Source: Streptomyces sp. ASQP_92 (lineage in GTDB: Bacteria; Actinomycetota; Actinomycetes; Streptomycetales; Streptomycetaceae). Taken from it: 64,000 nt of DNA. Where the stretch lies: positions 744,001 through 808,000 of the forward strand of contig NZ_JAODUA010000001.1 of the NCBI RefSeq assembly GCF_025399895.1, in the 5' to 3' direction. Numbering within the stretch: the first letter of the stretch is position 1; each line of letters begins with the position of its first letter. This document shows positions 55,318-63,820 of this stretch, one piece after another. A program made the translations under genes and the position numbers. The notes below the pieces were generated by a model. That model saw only the letters and a list, made by a program, of their open reading frames with translations. It did not search any database and was not told the origin of the DNA.

Positions 55318-55383
55318 TAGCCCGTCCGGCGATTGAGGACGAGCGCCCTTAAGGCGCGAACGGGGTCTGGGGCGGAGCCCCAG
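55318..55383. repeat. Composite element copy 3
   Basis: TAGCCCGTCCGGCGATTG, AGGACGAGCGCCCTTAAGG, CGCGAACGGGG and the hairpin CTGGGGCGGAGCCCCAG repeat the units at 32051 and 39561. It ends about 50 bp before the MFS gene. Confidence 0.9.
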
Positions 55384-55431
55384 AGGTCCCGGGGAAAAGG
55401 GGGGTGTAACGGGCGCCCACCCCGTGCGAGC

Positions 55432-56871
55432 ATGACTCGCATGGCTCACGCGTCCGCAGACACCCACATATCCACCCCCGTCACACCCCTCCGCACCTGG
55501 CCCGTCCTCCTCGCCGCCTGCGCGGGCCAGTTCCTCGTCGTGCTGGACGTGTCCGTCGTCAACGTGGCCCTCCCCTCCATGCGGACGGGCCTGGGGATGA
55601 GCGCGAGCGGGCTGCAATGGGTGGTCAACGCGTACGCCATCGCCTTCGCCGGGTTCATGCTGCTCGGCGGCCGGGCCGGCGACCTGTACGGACGCAAGCG
55701 GATGTTCCTCGTGGGGCTCGGCCTGTTCACCGCCGCCAGCCTCGGCGGGGGACTGGCCCAGGAGGGATGGCAGTTGCTCGCGGCCCGCGCCGCCCAGGGC
55801 CTCGGCGCTGCGGTCCTCGCGCCCGCCACCCTCACCATCCTGACCGCCGCCGTCCCGGAGGGCGCCGCCCGTACCCGGGCGATCGGCACCTGGGCGGCGG
55901 TCGGCGCGGGCGGCGGAGCCGCGGGAGGACTCGTCGGCGGGCTGCTCACCGACACGCTCTCGTGGCGCTGGGTGCTGCTCATCAACGTGCCCATCGGCGC
56001 CCTCGTCCTGGTCGGCGCCACGCTGTGGATCACCGAGTCCCGGGCCGGCCGGCGCCACCGCCTGGACCTGCCCGGCGCCGTCCTCGTCACGGCCGGCCTC
56101 GCGACCCTCTCGTACGGCATCGTCCAGACCGAGGCCTCGGGCTGGGGCGCCGCGGGGACGCTCGTTCCGCTGCTCGGCGGGGCCGCGCTGCTGCTGGCCT
56201 TCCTCGTGGTCGAGGGCCGGACGGCGGCGCCGCTCATGCCGCTGCGCCTCTTCCGGCTGCGGGCCGTGTCCGCCGCCAACGCCGTGATGTTCGTGTGCGG
56301 CTCCGCGATGTTCTGCACCTGGTTCTTCATGACGCTGTACGCGCAGAACGTGCTCGGCTACACCCCGCTGGGGGCGGGCCTCGCCCTGATCCCCAGCTCG
56401 CTCAGCGTCGTGCTCGGCTCGAAGCTGGCGCCGCGCCTCATGCCGAAAACGGGCGCGCGGAACCTGACCGTGCTGGGTGTCCTGGTGACCGCGGCCGGGT
56501 TCGGCTGGCAGTCCACGATGCGCGCGGACGACCCGTACTGGATGTCGATCCTCGTGCCCGGCATCCTGATGATGACGGGTGCCGGACTCGCCACAACTCC
56601 CCTTGCCGCGCTGGCCACTTCGGGCGCCGAACCGGGGGAGGCGGGGCTTGTGTCGGGGCTCATCAACACGTCCCGGACGATGGGCGGGGCGCTGGGTCTC
56701 GCCGTGCTGTCGACGGTCGCGGCCTCGCGCACCGGGGTGGTGCAGAGCGCCGAGAGCCTCACCGCCGGGTACGCGCTCGCCTTCCGCGTCGGCGGCTTCG
56801 TCCTCCTGGGCAGCGTCCTGATCGCCCTGGTGTGGCTGCCCCGCACGCCGAGGACCGCCCACCGGGCCTGA
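55432..56871 (+). CDS. DHA2-type MFS drug exporter
   Basis: 479 residues, 14 membrane helices. LVVLDVSVVNVALPSM (motif D1), GGRAGDLYGRKRMF (motif A), RAAQGLGAAVLAPATL (motif B) and GGLVGGLL (motif C-like) identify a DHA2 drug:H+ antiporter, EmrB/QacA type. It ends in WLPRTPRTAHRA. The start is uncertain: ATG 55432 or 55441 (MAHAS), neither with a clear ribosome-binding site, so it may be leaderless. It stands alone between the SCP-x thiolase and the convergent response-regulator gene. Confidence 0.88.
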   Translation: MTRMAHASADTHISTPVTPLRTWPVLLAACAGQFLVVLDVSVVNVALPSMRTGLGMSASGLQWVVNAYAIAFAGFMLLGGRAGDLYGRKRMFLVGLGLFTAASLGGGLAQEGWQLLAARAAQGLGAAVLAPATLTILTAAVPEGAARTRAIGTWAAVGAGGGAAGGLVGGLLTDTLSWRWVLLINVPIGALVLVGATLWITESRAGRRHRLDLPGAVLVTAGLATLSYGIVQTEASGWGAAGTLVPLLGGAALLLAFLVVEGRTAAPLMPLRLFRLRAVSAANAVMFVCGSAMFCTWFFMTLYAQNVLGYTPLGAGLALIPSSLSVVLGSKLAPRLMPKTGARNLTVLGVLVTAAGFGWQSTMRADDPYWMSILVPGILMMTGAGLATTPLAALATSGAEPGEAGLVSGLINTSRTMGGALGLAVLSTVAASRTGVVQSAESLTAGYALAFRVGGFVLLGSVLIALVWLPRTPRTAHRA

Positions 56872-56874
56872 GGG

Positions 56875-57516
56875 CTACAGCCAGCCCTGCTGGCGGGCAG
56901 CGCGCACGGCCTCCATGCGGTTGCGGGTGCCGGTCTTGCCGATGGCGGACGACAGGTAGTTGCGTACGGTCGACTCCGACAGATGCAGCTTGCCCGCGAT
57001 GTCGGAGACCGTCGCCCCGTCCACCGAGGCGTTCAGGACGTCGCGTTCGCGCGCGGTCAGCGGGCTCGGCCCCGCGCTGAGGGCGGCCGCGGCGAGCGCC
57101 GGGTCGATGACCGTCTCGCCGCGCAGCACCCGGCGGATCGCCTCCGCGAGGTCCTCCACCGGCCCGTCTTTCACGAGGAACCCGGCGGCCCCCGCCTCCA
57201 TCGCACGGCGCAGATAGCCGGGACGGCCGAACGTGGTGAGGATCAGCACCCGGCAGTCGGGCACCTCGGTCCGCAGCTCGGCGGCCGCGTCCAGGCCGCT
57301 CATCCCCGGCAGTTCGATGTCGAGCAACGCCACATCGGGCCGCGCCACCAGCGCCTCGGGCACGATCTTGTCCCCCGCCGCCACCTGCGCGACGACCTCC
57401 ATGTCCTCCTCCAGCCCGAGCAACAAGGCGAGCGCACCGCGCATCATGCCCTGGTCCTCGGCGAGCAGGACGCGTACGGATTTGGCGGGTCGGTGATCCT
57501 GCGGCATCTCGTCCAT
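56875..57516 (-). CDS. NarL/DesR-type response regulator
   Basis: 213 residues. Receiver domain: D20-D21 region (AEDQGM), phospho-acceptor D66 in LLDIELPGM, LILTTFG with conserved Thr and FLVKDG with Lys. Output: LuxR HTH LTARERDVLNASVDGATVSDIAGKLHLSESTVRNYLS (quoted in parts). This is the DesR subgroup paired with DesK histidine kinases. The matching kinase is at 60853-62169 on the same strand, separated by 3.3 kb of unrelated genes. Target: most likely the ABC exporter genes upstream of the kinase. Confidence 0.93.
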   Translation of the reverse strand: MDEMPQDHRPAKSVRVLLAEDQGMMRGALALLLGLEEDMEVVAQVAAGDKIVPEALVARPDVALLDIELPGMSGLDAAAELRTEVPDCRVLILTTFGRPGYLRRAMEAGAAGFLVKDGPVEDLAEAIRRVLRGETVIDPALAAAALSAGPSPLTARERDVLNASVDGATVSDIAGKLHLSESTVRNYLSSAIGKTGTRNRMEAVRAARQQGWL

Positions 57517-57618
57517 GTGCCAAGAGTACGGGCGGAACTGCTGGTCAGGGCAGCGCGAGGCCCTGCGGGGTGCGTGGTCCGACGGGGCTTTCTCCGACGC
57601 TGGCCCAGCGGGCCCGGT

Positions 57619-57831
57619 TCAGCCTTCTGCCGAGTTGCAGGAAGCACACCCGACGTTGAACGGCCTACCCGTACCAAGGTCGACCGTGAGGGTCACCCCG
57701 ACACCGTGCGGACAGTATCGACGGGGCCGCCTCCCGGGGCGCCTTTCCACCCGAAGCCGCCGCCAGCTCGCCAGCAGTCGGCTGTACCGGGGGTCGTCCC
57801 ACCGGTGGGGCGCTCCACCTGCTTCACTCAT
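57619..57831 (-). CDS. Small CPHG...CASC protein, unrecognised
   Basis: 70 residues from ATG 57831, with GGGAGGAA eight bases upstream, which supports a real gene. RWDDPRYSRLLASWRRLRVERRPG is a basic N-terminal half; the end, RRYCPHGVGVTL and VGCASCNSAEG, could form a small zinc site (C-P-H ... C-A-S-C). Streptomyces genomes contain similar orphan proteins near XRE/TPR regulators; I do not recognise a function. It lies in the lower-GC segment between response regulator and kinase. Confidence 0.65.
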   Translation of the reverse strand: MSEAGGAPHRWDDPRYSRLLASWRRLRVERRPGRRPRRYCPHGVGVTLTVDLGTGRPFNVGCASCNSAEG

Positions 57832-57908
57832 CGTGATTCCTCCCTCACAGGACGTGTCCAACTGTAGGGCGGCAGCGACGAGTTGGGCGGGCTCTTGCTG
57901 TTCGTTAC

Positions 57909-58415
57909 TCAGACGATGTGCGGCGCGGCGCAGTTGGACCCTCCGTCGGTGCACTCACTGTGCATGCAGTCGGCGGACACCCGTACTTCAGCCTGGGCTT
58001 CCCTGGTCCACAGGTACAAGTCCGGCACAAACCCAGCGCGTTCGATGGCGCTCAGTGTTCGGATCACCGTCACTTCGTCGTGCTTCTTCGTTGCCGGGGT
58101 CTCCGGTACGTGGTGGACGAAAACGCCGAGCTCGTCCGCGAGGCGCTTGTAGGTGCGCGTGTCCTGGATCAATGCATGCCATCCCTCGTCGACAATCCGG
58201 GAGGGCCGCAGGGCGAGGCCGGGCGTCTTGTTGCCTGCCGCCGTTGCCACGAACTTGAGAGCTTCATCGACGATTCGCTCTGCGAGAGTTTCGTCGACCT
58301 CCGGGTTGGCGCGTCGCACCAGGCGGACGGCCCCTTGAAAGCTCTCGTCCGCGATCAGGTGCCGGGCGCTCGGCTTGAGGTCGGCGGCTGGCATCGACTC
58401 GGTGACAACGGTCAT
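57909..58415 (-). CDS. Glycine-rich-domain-type protein, unrecognised role
   Basis: 168 residues. ATG 58415 with GAGAGGAA upstream. The core IVDEGWHALIQDTRTYKRLADELGVFVHHVPET (quoted in part) resembles the WH-ALI-hT--Y---c---G-FiHH-P motif of bacterial proteins annotated as glycine-rich-domain containing, common in Streptomyces. Two Cys (ADCMHSEC, SNCAA) lie at the C-terminus. Function unknown. It is in the inserted segment and transcribed away from the XRE regulator. Confidence 0.68.
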   Translation of the reverse strand: MTVVTESMPAADLKPSARHLIADESFQGAVRLVRRANPEVDETLAERIVDEALKFVATAAGNKTPGLALRPSRIVDEGWHALIQDTRTYKRLADELGVFVHHVPETPATKKHDEVTVIRTLSAIERAGFVPDLYLWTREAQAEVRVSADCMHSECTDGGSNCAAPHIV

Positions 58416-58494
58416 CGGATTTCCTCTCATTCGATGGGCTGGTCGGTCCGCCCTGGTCCCGCAGCGGGAGTATGTGCACGGGTCGGAACGGGAC

Positions 58495-58920
58495 TCAGCT
58501 GGGTGAGGGGGACAAGGCGTAAGCGGCATCCTCGGGCCAGAGGTGGCCTCCGGAGTGCCTGGAGAACAGCAGGCAGACGTTTTGATCACCGTTCCTGTCC
58601 GGGCATGGGGCCATGAGTTGTACGCGGAACTCCGCTCCGCGCCAGAACACCCACACCGCACGCCCGGTCTTGTCCTCGGTGAACAGCACGTGAGCTGCGT
58701 GCTCACCTTCTACGTGCTCGTCCAACTCGCAGTGCTGGAACTGCGCCACGTCCCCAGCGGTGCCGTGCCTCACCAACTCAATCGCGGCGTAACGGAGTTC
58801 TCGTTCGAGAGACAGTGGCGCGCCGCACCGGGCCATCGGAACGGCTTGGATCGACTGGGGGGTAGGGGGTCCCGCCGCCGTCCGGCGGGTCGTTCGCATC
58901 GCTGCGCCATCCATGGCCAT
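58495..58920 (-). CDS. Hypothetical protein divergent from XRE regulator
   Basis: 141 residues. ATG 58920 with GAGGAA seven bases upstream. A Thr/Arg/Pro-rich start is followed by an alpha/beta region: ELVRHGTAGDVAQFQHCELDEHVEGEHAAHVLF, TGRAVWVFWRGAEFRVQLMAPCPDR. No family recognised. The same strand as the two genes to the left and divergent from the XRE/TPR regulator (59081), with a 160-bp intergenic region that may hold the regulator's binding site. Confidence 0.62.
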   Translation of the reverse strand: MAMDGAAMRTTRRTAAGPPTPQSIQAVPMARCGAPLSLERELRYAAIELVRHGTAGDVAQFQHCELDEHVEGEHAAHVLFTEDKTGRAVWVFWRGAEFRVQLMAPCPDRNGDQNVCLLFSRHSGGHLWPEDAAYALSPSPS

Positions 58921-59080
58921 GGCAGTTCCTCGCGGTCGGCCTGAGCTGTGGTGTCTCCAGGCAACCCGCTGCGGTTGCGCAAGGCCAGGGAGGAACCGAT
59001 GCAGTTGTCTTGCATCTTCACTGCATTGGCTCACCTGGACTGGGAAGATGACCGCGACCAGGGTGAAGGGGCAGGCAGGT

Positions 59081-60385
59081 ATGGGACCTCGAACGGCGCT
59101 TGTGCGGCGCTGGAAGGCGCTTGGTTACAGTCAAGAACGACTTGCCCAGGCTCTCGGGGTGGACACGACCACCATCGGGCGATGGGGCCGGGGCCAAGCG
59201 GAGCCACAGGCGTACCTTCGCCCGAAACTCGCCGCGCGACTGCACGTCACGCTCGCCGAGTTGGATGAGCTACTGAGGCCGGAAGCGTCAGAGCCCGTGA
59301 ATCCGCCCGCTGCCCATCGGGTGCGCAGGGTATTCGTCGGGCAGGCGCCATCCGACGACGACTTAGGCACCGGTGATCTGGACGACATGATTCGGCGCGA
59401 GTTTTTAAGACTGTTGACTGTTACGGGGACGCTTGCCGCCCTGCCGGTTACCGACGAGGCAGTCCCCGTCGATCAGTACGCTGTTGTGCCCGCACTCCAT
59501 GACGTGGCGACGTACACCGCCGTGAATTCTCACCTATGGCAGATCTTCGCCCTTGCCAAGACCAAACGTTCAGCTCTGCCGATGGTGCACGCTCACGCAC
59601 GGGGTATCGCGGACAGTTTCACGGCCGCACAAACGAACCGTGAACGGCGACAACTCTGTGCCGTTGTGGGTGATCTCTTTCAGCTCGCGGGGGAGATTCA
59701 TTTCGACAGCAACAACTACACGGACGCTGCGCAGTGTTACACCCTCGCTGCGAGCGCGGGTCGTGAAGCAGGGAACCCGGACCTGTCAGCGTGTGCGCTG
59801 ACACGCCACGCTTTCGTCAGCATCTACGACGGGAGGCCCCGCGCCGCAGCTTCTCTGCTCACCGCTGCCGCGGAGACTGCGAAGCGGGGTGACAGGCAGC
59901 TGGCAACCCGGCATTGGGTAGCGGCAGTTCAGGCGGAGGTATTCGCAGGCCTCGGTGACTTGAACGGCTGCAAGGCTGCTTTGGACCGGGCCGAGGAGGT
60001 GCACGCTCTAAGTGGACAAGCGCAGAACGGTGGATGGCTCCGTTTCGACGGGACCCGTCTCGCTGAGGAGCGCGGCACGTGCTACGTGCGGCTCGGCAGG
60101 CTTGATCTGGCCGAGCTGGCTCTGGCTGACGCTCTCGGGCAACCATTGTCCGCGCGGCGGCGCGGTAGCGTCCTCGTCGATCTCGCTGCGCTCGGCATGC
60201 AGCGCCGGGATGTGGACCAACTGGTCGGCTACGCGTCACAGGCACTCGATCTGGCCGCGCAAACGGAATCCGGTTACGTTGTCCGTAAGTTGGAGGGATT
60301 GCGGGGTCGGCTGCACCCCTTGCTGTCCGATCGACGCGTAGCAGCGCTCAGTGAACAAATTTCAGCACTCGCCATGCCCATGTGA
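59081..60385 (+). CDS. XRE-family regulator with TPR-like C-terminal domain
   Basis: 434 residues. HTH: LVRRWKALGYSQERLAQALGVDTTTIGRWGRG at 6-40 (quoted in part). From about 110 onward, all-helical TPR-like repeats: HARGIADSFTAAQTNRERRQ, DAAQCYTLAASAGREAGNP, CYVRLGRLDLAELALADALG. This is the large Streptomyces family of XRE regulators with a peptide-sensing-type TPR domain. It contains two TTA leucine codons (59363-59365, 59405-59407) and an adjacent AGA, so its translation probably needs the bldA tRNA. Start chosen at ATG 59081 after AGGCAGG; ATG 59048 would add 11 residues. Confidence 0.85.
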   Translation: MGPRTALVRRWKALGYSQERLAQALGVDTTTIGRWGRGQAEPQAYLRPKLAARLHVTLAELDELLRPEASEPVNPPAAHRVRRVFVGQAPSDDDLGTGDLDDMIRREFLRLLTVTGTLAALPVTDEAVPVDQYAVVPALHDVATYTAVNSHLWQIFALAKTKRSALPMVHAHARGIADSFTAAQTNRERRQLCAVVGDLFQLAGEIHFDSNNYTDAAQCYTLAASAGREAGNPDLSACALTRHAFVSIYDGRPRAAASLLTAAAETAKRGDRQLATRHWVAAVQAEVFAGLGDLNGCKAALDRAEEVHALSGQAQNGGWLRFDGTRLAEERGTCYVRLGRLDLAELALADALGQPLSARRRGSVLVDLAALGMQRRDVDQLVGYASQALDLAAQTESGYVVRKLEGLRGRLHPLLSDRRVAALSEQISALAMPM

Positions 60386-60762
60386 TCAGTTGGGGAGTTG
60401 TCTTGCAGAAAGAGGACGGACGGATCTTCCGCGAAGCGTGGATTTCCGGCGTGAAGAAATATTACCCCGGCGAGCCCAAGCCCGGATACGTTACCCCGTG
60501 GGAAGAAACACCCGACTGGGAGCGGGATGCAGCGGCTGCGGTGTGCGCGCAGGTGGCGGACTTCATCGCGGTGAGCAGCGGGAACACATCGAAACTGTCT
60601 CGCGATCAGAAGGGGCGATTTGTCGCTCTGTGCTGGGTCGCCCAGATCCACAAGCATTTCGATGACCCGAAACCGAGCTACGTCGCCGACTGGCCCGAAC
60701 TCCCCGTATGGCAGCAGCAGACAGACGCGGATATTTTTGAAGCCATCGAGCAAACTCGATAG
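60382..60762 (+). CDS. Hypothetical protein with internal duplication, co-transcribed with XRE regulator
   Basis: 126 residues, GTG start inside the regulator's stop (GTGA). Two similar segments: PKPGYVTPWEETPDWERD (about 33-50) and PKPSYVADWPELPVWQQQ (about 96-113), each followed by a helix starting AD(A)A/DADIFEAI. The W-x2-x-P-x-W repeat recalls short RyR-like modules, but I am not certain. Tightly linked to the regulator, it may be its partner or effector. Codon use is less GC-rich than in flanking genes. Confidence 0.68.
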   Translation: MISWGVVLQKEDGRIFREAWISGVKKYYPGEPKPGYVTPWEETPDWERDAAAAVCAQVADFIAVSSGNTSKLSRDQKGRFVALCWVAQIHKHFDDPKPSYVADWPELPVWQQQTDADIFEAIEQTR

Positions 60763-60774
60763 CCGATACCACGC

Positions 60775-60810
60775 GCCCCGCCAATCCCACCCCTCGGGGA
60801 AGGGCGGGGC
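60775..60810. terminator. Hairpin at the right edge of the low-GC segment
   Basis: GCCCCGCC (60775-60782) pairs with GGCGGGGC (60803-60810), with an inner CCCC/GGGG stem (60789-60798 region). It lies between the end of the 126-residue gene and the end of the convergent kinase gene. Confidence 0.65.
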
Positions 60811-60852
60811 AGCCTCATGCGCGGCGGCACCCAACCAGTCCGTGGAGGCGGC

Positions 60853-62169
60853 TCAGTGCCCCGCCGGCCCCGTTGTCAGTTCCGCGTCCAGGGCCGTGTC
60901 CGCCGGGTCCACCGGGAGTTCGGCTGTGACGCGGAAGCCGGTGCGGGGGGCGGGGCCCGCGGTCAGGGAGCCGCTTGCGGCGGCCAGGCGTTCGGTCAGG
61001 CCCTTGAGGCCCGTGCCGCCGATCCGGGGGGTCGGGGCGGGCGCGGTGGGCGCGCCGCGGCCGTTGTCGGTGATGGTCAGGGTCACCCGTTCCGGCGTGC
61101 CCTCGACCGCGATCTCGCAGCGCGTGGCCGCGCTGTGGCGCACGACGTTGGTGACGGCCTCGCGGACCACCCAGCCCAGCAACGCCTCGGCCTGCGCGGG
61201 CAGCGGCGGGCCCGACTGGCGTACCACCGGCTCGACTTCGGCGGCGCTGAGCGCCGAGCGGGCCCGGTCCAGTTCGGTGGCGAGGCTGCCCTCGCGGTAG
61301 CCGGTCACGGCCTCGCGGATCTCGGTGAGGGCCTGGCGGCCCACCGACTCGATGTCCGCGACCTGGCCGAGCGCCGCGTCCAGGTCACGCCGGGCGATCC
61401 GGCGGGCGGCCTCCGACTTCACCACGATCACCGAAAGGGTGTGGCCCAGCAGGTCGTGCAGATCGCGCGAGAAGCGCAGACGCTCCTTCTCCACCGCGGT
61501 ACGGGCCAACTCCTGCCGGGTGTCGCGCAGTTCGCGGACCGTCTCGGAGAGCGAGAGCAGCGCCGCGATCACCATGCCGGACAGGAACGTCCCGTACGCG
61601 ATGGTCATGTTGGCCCAAGGGTCACCCGTCTTGAACCCCGAGATCACCCCGACCGAGCCCGCGAGCGTGATGATCACGACGCCGAGCCGCTTGTCCCGCA
61701 GCACCGCGCCGCAGGCCAGCGAGAGCAGGGGGAAGAACAGCAGCCAGAGCCCGCCGTAGCCGATCCCCAGGGCGTAGGTGACGGCGGCGAGTGCGCCGAG
61801 CAGGACCAGGCTCGCCCGCTCCTCGCGCCGGCGCTTGTCGAACGCGCGGAAGGCGACCACCGCGTACAGGACGGCGAAGGCGAGGATGCCGAGGCCGCCG
61901 AGCCATGGGTGGGCCACCTTGCCCTTGGCGACCTCCAGGGCGGCGCCCGTGCCCATGAACAGCCACGGCAGGAAGGTGTACCCGTTGGCGGGCGGGCCGG
62001 GGAACTCGGTGGCCTTCTCACCCCGCGGCGGCAGCTTCGGCAGCAGTGATGGCAACGTGTTCTCCCCGTACTGAAGGTCCGGCTGAAAGTCCGGTTCAAG
62101 GTCCGGTTCAGGGCCCGGCTCAAGGTTCGGCTGGTCATGCGTGGGGTGGTGCGGCGGGCGCCGGTTCAT
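60853..62169 (-). CDS. DesK-type sensor histidine kinase
   Basis: 438 residues. A Pro/Asp-rich N-terminal tail, then about five membrane helices (LPWLFMGTGAALEVAKG, ILAFAVLYAVVAFR, VLLGALAAVTYALGIGYGGLWLLFFPLLSLACG, GVVIITLAGSVGVISG, FLSGMVIAALLSLS). HisKA_3 dimerisation: RLRFSRDLHDLLGHTLSVIVVKSE with the phospho-His near residue 234; the ATPase end has REAVTNVVRHS, TLTITDNGRGAP and GTGLKGLTERL. Starts 11 bp after the ABC permease. Its natural response-regulator partner is not next to it but at 56875, beyond a 3.3-kb foreign-looking segment. Confidence 0.92.
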   Translation of the reverse strand: MNRRPPHHPTHDQPNLEPGPEPDLEPDFQPDLQYGENTLPSLLPKLPPRGEKATEFPGPPANGYTFLPWLFMGTGAALEVAKGKVAHPWLGGLGILAFAVLYAVVAFRAFDKRRREERASLVLLGALAAVTYALGIGYGGLWLLFFPLLSLACGAVLRDKRLGVVIITLAGSVGVISGFKTGDPWANMTIAYGTFLSGMVIAALLSLSETVRELRDTRQELARTAVEKERLRFSRDLHDLLGHTLSVIVVKSEAARRIARRDLDAALGQVADIESVGRQALTEIREAVTGYREGSLATELDRARSALSAAEVEPVVRQSGPPLPAQAEALLGWVVREAVTNVVRHSAATRCEIAVEGTPERVTLTITDNGRGAPTAPAPTPRIGGTGLKGLTERLAAASGSLTAGPAPRTGFRVTAELPVDPADTALDAELTTGPAGH

Positions 62170-62180
62170 GGGGCCGCCGC

Positions 62181-62906
62181 TCAGGCCGTTCGCGCCGACC
62201 GTCGGTAGGAGACCACGGCGTACGCACCGAAGACCAGCAGCCAGGCTGTCATCAGGGCGAGGGTGGCCGCACCCGGGGCGTGGCCCTGCGAGGTGGCCCA
62301 GCCGAGGTCGGCGAAGCGGTGGGTCGGAGTGTACTCGGCGATCTTCCGCAGCCAGCCGGGGAAGGCGGACACCGGGAACCACAGGCCGCCCAGGATCGCG
62401 AGGCCCATCAGGCAGGCGACGTTGACGACGCCGGTGGCCTGGGCGGAGAGGCGGTAGCCGTTGCCGAGGCCGAGCATCGTGAAGGGCAGCGCCCCCACCC
62501 ACAGCAGCAGCGTGAGCGCACCCCACTGCCAGGCGTCCAGGCGTACGCCGTTGATCAGCGCGCCGGACAGGAGCACCGCGAGGATGCCGGGCAGCACCGT
62601 CACCGAGCCGCTGATCGCGCGCCCGGACACCACCCTGGTCGGCGGGAGCGGGGCGATCCGCATCTGCCGCAGCCAGCCGATCGACTTGTCGGAGGCGACG
62701 CCGGTACCGACGCCGAGGGCCGAACCCAGCGCCCCGTAGGCCGCCATGCCCACCATCGAGGAGACCTTCCACTCGGCGTCGCCGTTCTGGCCGCCGCCGA
62801 CGTTGGTGAAGAGCAGATACATCAGCACCGGCATCCCGATACCGAAGATCACGAAGGAGGCGTCACGGAGCGTGCGCCGCATCTCCAGCTTGATGTACTC
62901 GAACAT
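62181..62906 (-). CDS. ABC-2 type exporter permease
   Basis: 241 residues with six membrane helices: FVIFGIGMPVLMYLLFTNV, SMVGMAAYGALGSALGVGTG, VTVLPGILAVLLSGALI, WGALTLLLWVGALPFTMLG, VVNVACLMGLAILGGLWFPV and LALMTAWLLVFGAYAVVSY. LWFPVSAFPGWLRKIAEYTPTH is the ABC-2 permease signature. Start overlaps the ATPase stop (TGATG). Function: efflux of an unknown substrate, probably a drug or peptide, under control of the DesK-type kinase. Confidence 0.9.
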   Translation of the reverse strand: MFEYIKLEMRRTLRDASFVIFGIGMPVLMYLLFTNVGGGQNGDAEWKVSSMVGMAAYGALGSALGVGTGVASDKSIGWLRQMRIAPLPPTRVVSGRAISGSVTVLPGILAVLLSGALINGVRLDAWQWGALTLLLWVGALPFTMLGLGNGYRLSAQATGVVNVACLMGLAILGGLWFPVSAFPGWLRKIAEYTPTHRFADLGWATSQGHAPGAATLALMTAWLLVFGAYAVVSYRRSARTA

Positions 62907-63820
62907 CAGACGGTCTCGCTTTCGTGTGCGGTGAGGGAGAGGAAGGCGTCTTCGAGGCTCGCGGGCGCCACTTCGAGGCGGCGGACCGCGCCCATCGCGG
63001 CGAGGGCGACGACGGTGGCGTCCGAGTCGTCGGTGCGCAGCCGGGCCCGGTCGCCGTGGATCTCGACGGTGACGACGCCCGGCAGCCGGGAGAGGCCCTC
63101 GGTCGCCATGCCCGCGAGGTCGAAGGAGACCAGGCTGCCGCCCGCCGCCCGCTTGACGGTCTCGCCGGGCCCGTCGGCGACGACGCGGCCCTGGTCGATG
63201 ACGACGATGCGGTCCGCGTTGTCGTCGGCCTCCTCCAGATAGTGGGTGGAGAACAGCACCGTGTTGCCGCGGGCCGCGTAGGTGCGCATCGACTCCCAGA
63301 ACGCGCGGCGCGCCTCGACGTCCAGCGCGGCCGTCGGCTCGTCCAGGAGCAGCAGTTCGGGGTTGCCCGCGAGGGCCATGGCGAACCGGACCCGCTGGGT
63401 CTGGCCCCCGGAGAGCTTGTCGACCCGGCGGTCGGCGAACTCGGTGAGCCCCGCGAGGGCGAGCGCCTCGGCGACCGGCATCGGCCGCGGGTACATGCTG
63501 CCGATGAAGAACACCAGCTCCCGCACGGTCACCCGGGGGATCGGGCTGCCCTCCTGGAGCATCGCCCCCACCAGCCCGTCCCGCACCGCCCGCTCGGGGC
63601 TCCGCCCGAAGATCGCCACCTCGCCCGCGTCGGGCTCGTTCAGGCCGAGCAGCAGGCTGATGGTGGTGGACTTGCCGGCCCCGTTGCGGCCGAGCAGCGC
63701 CACGGTCTCGCCGCGCCCGATGGTGAGTTCGGCGCCGCTCACGGCCCGTACCGCCCCATAGGACTTGACCACCCCGCTGAAGCGGACCGCGGTGGCGCTC
63801 TGTGTCGTCGTCTGCGTCAT
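62906..63820 (-). CDS. ABC exporter ATPase, ABC-2/DrrA-type
   Basis: 304 residues. Walker A GRNGAGKST near 43-51, Q-loop MLQEGSPIPRVTV, signature LSGGQTQR near 137, Walker B LLLLDEPTAALDVEA, then H-loop STHYLEEAD. The C-terminal ~85 residues after VVIDQGRVVADG form the regulatory beta domain of DrrA-type ATPases. It is the first gene of the operon with permease and kinase. The reverse-strand start is ATG 63820. Confidence 0.93.
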   Translation of the reverse strand: MTQTTTQSATAVRFSGVVKSYGAVRAVSGAELTIGRGETVALLGRNGAGKSTTISLLLGLNEPDAGEVAIFGRSPERAVRDGLVGAMLQEGSPIPRVTVRELVFFIGSMYPRPMPVAEALALAGLTEFADRRVDKLSGGQTQRVRFAMALAGNPELLLLDEPTAALDVEARRAFWESMRTYAARGNTVLFSTHYLEEADDNADRIVVIDQGRVVADGPGETVKRAAGGSLVSFDLAGMATEGLSRLPGVVTVEIHGDRARLRTDDSDATVVALAAMGAVRRLEVAPASLEDAFLSLTAHESETV

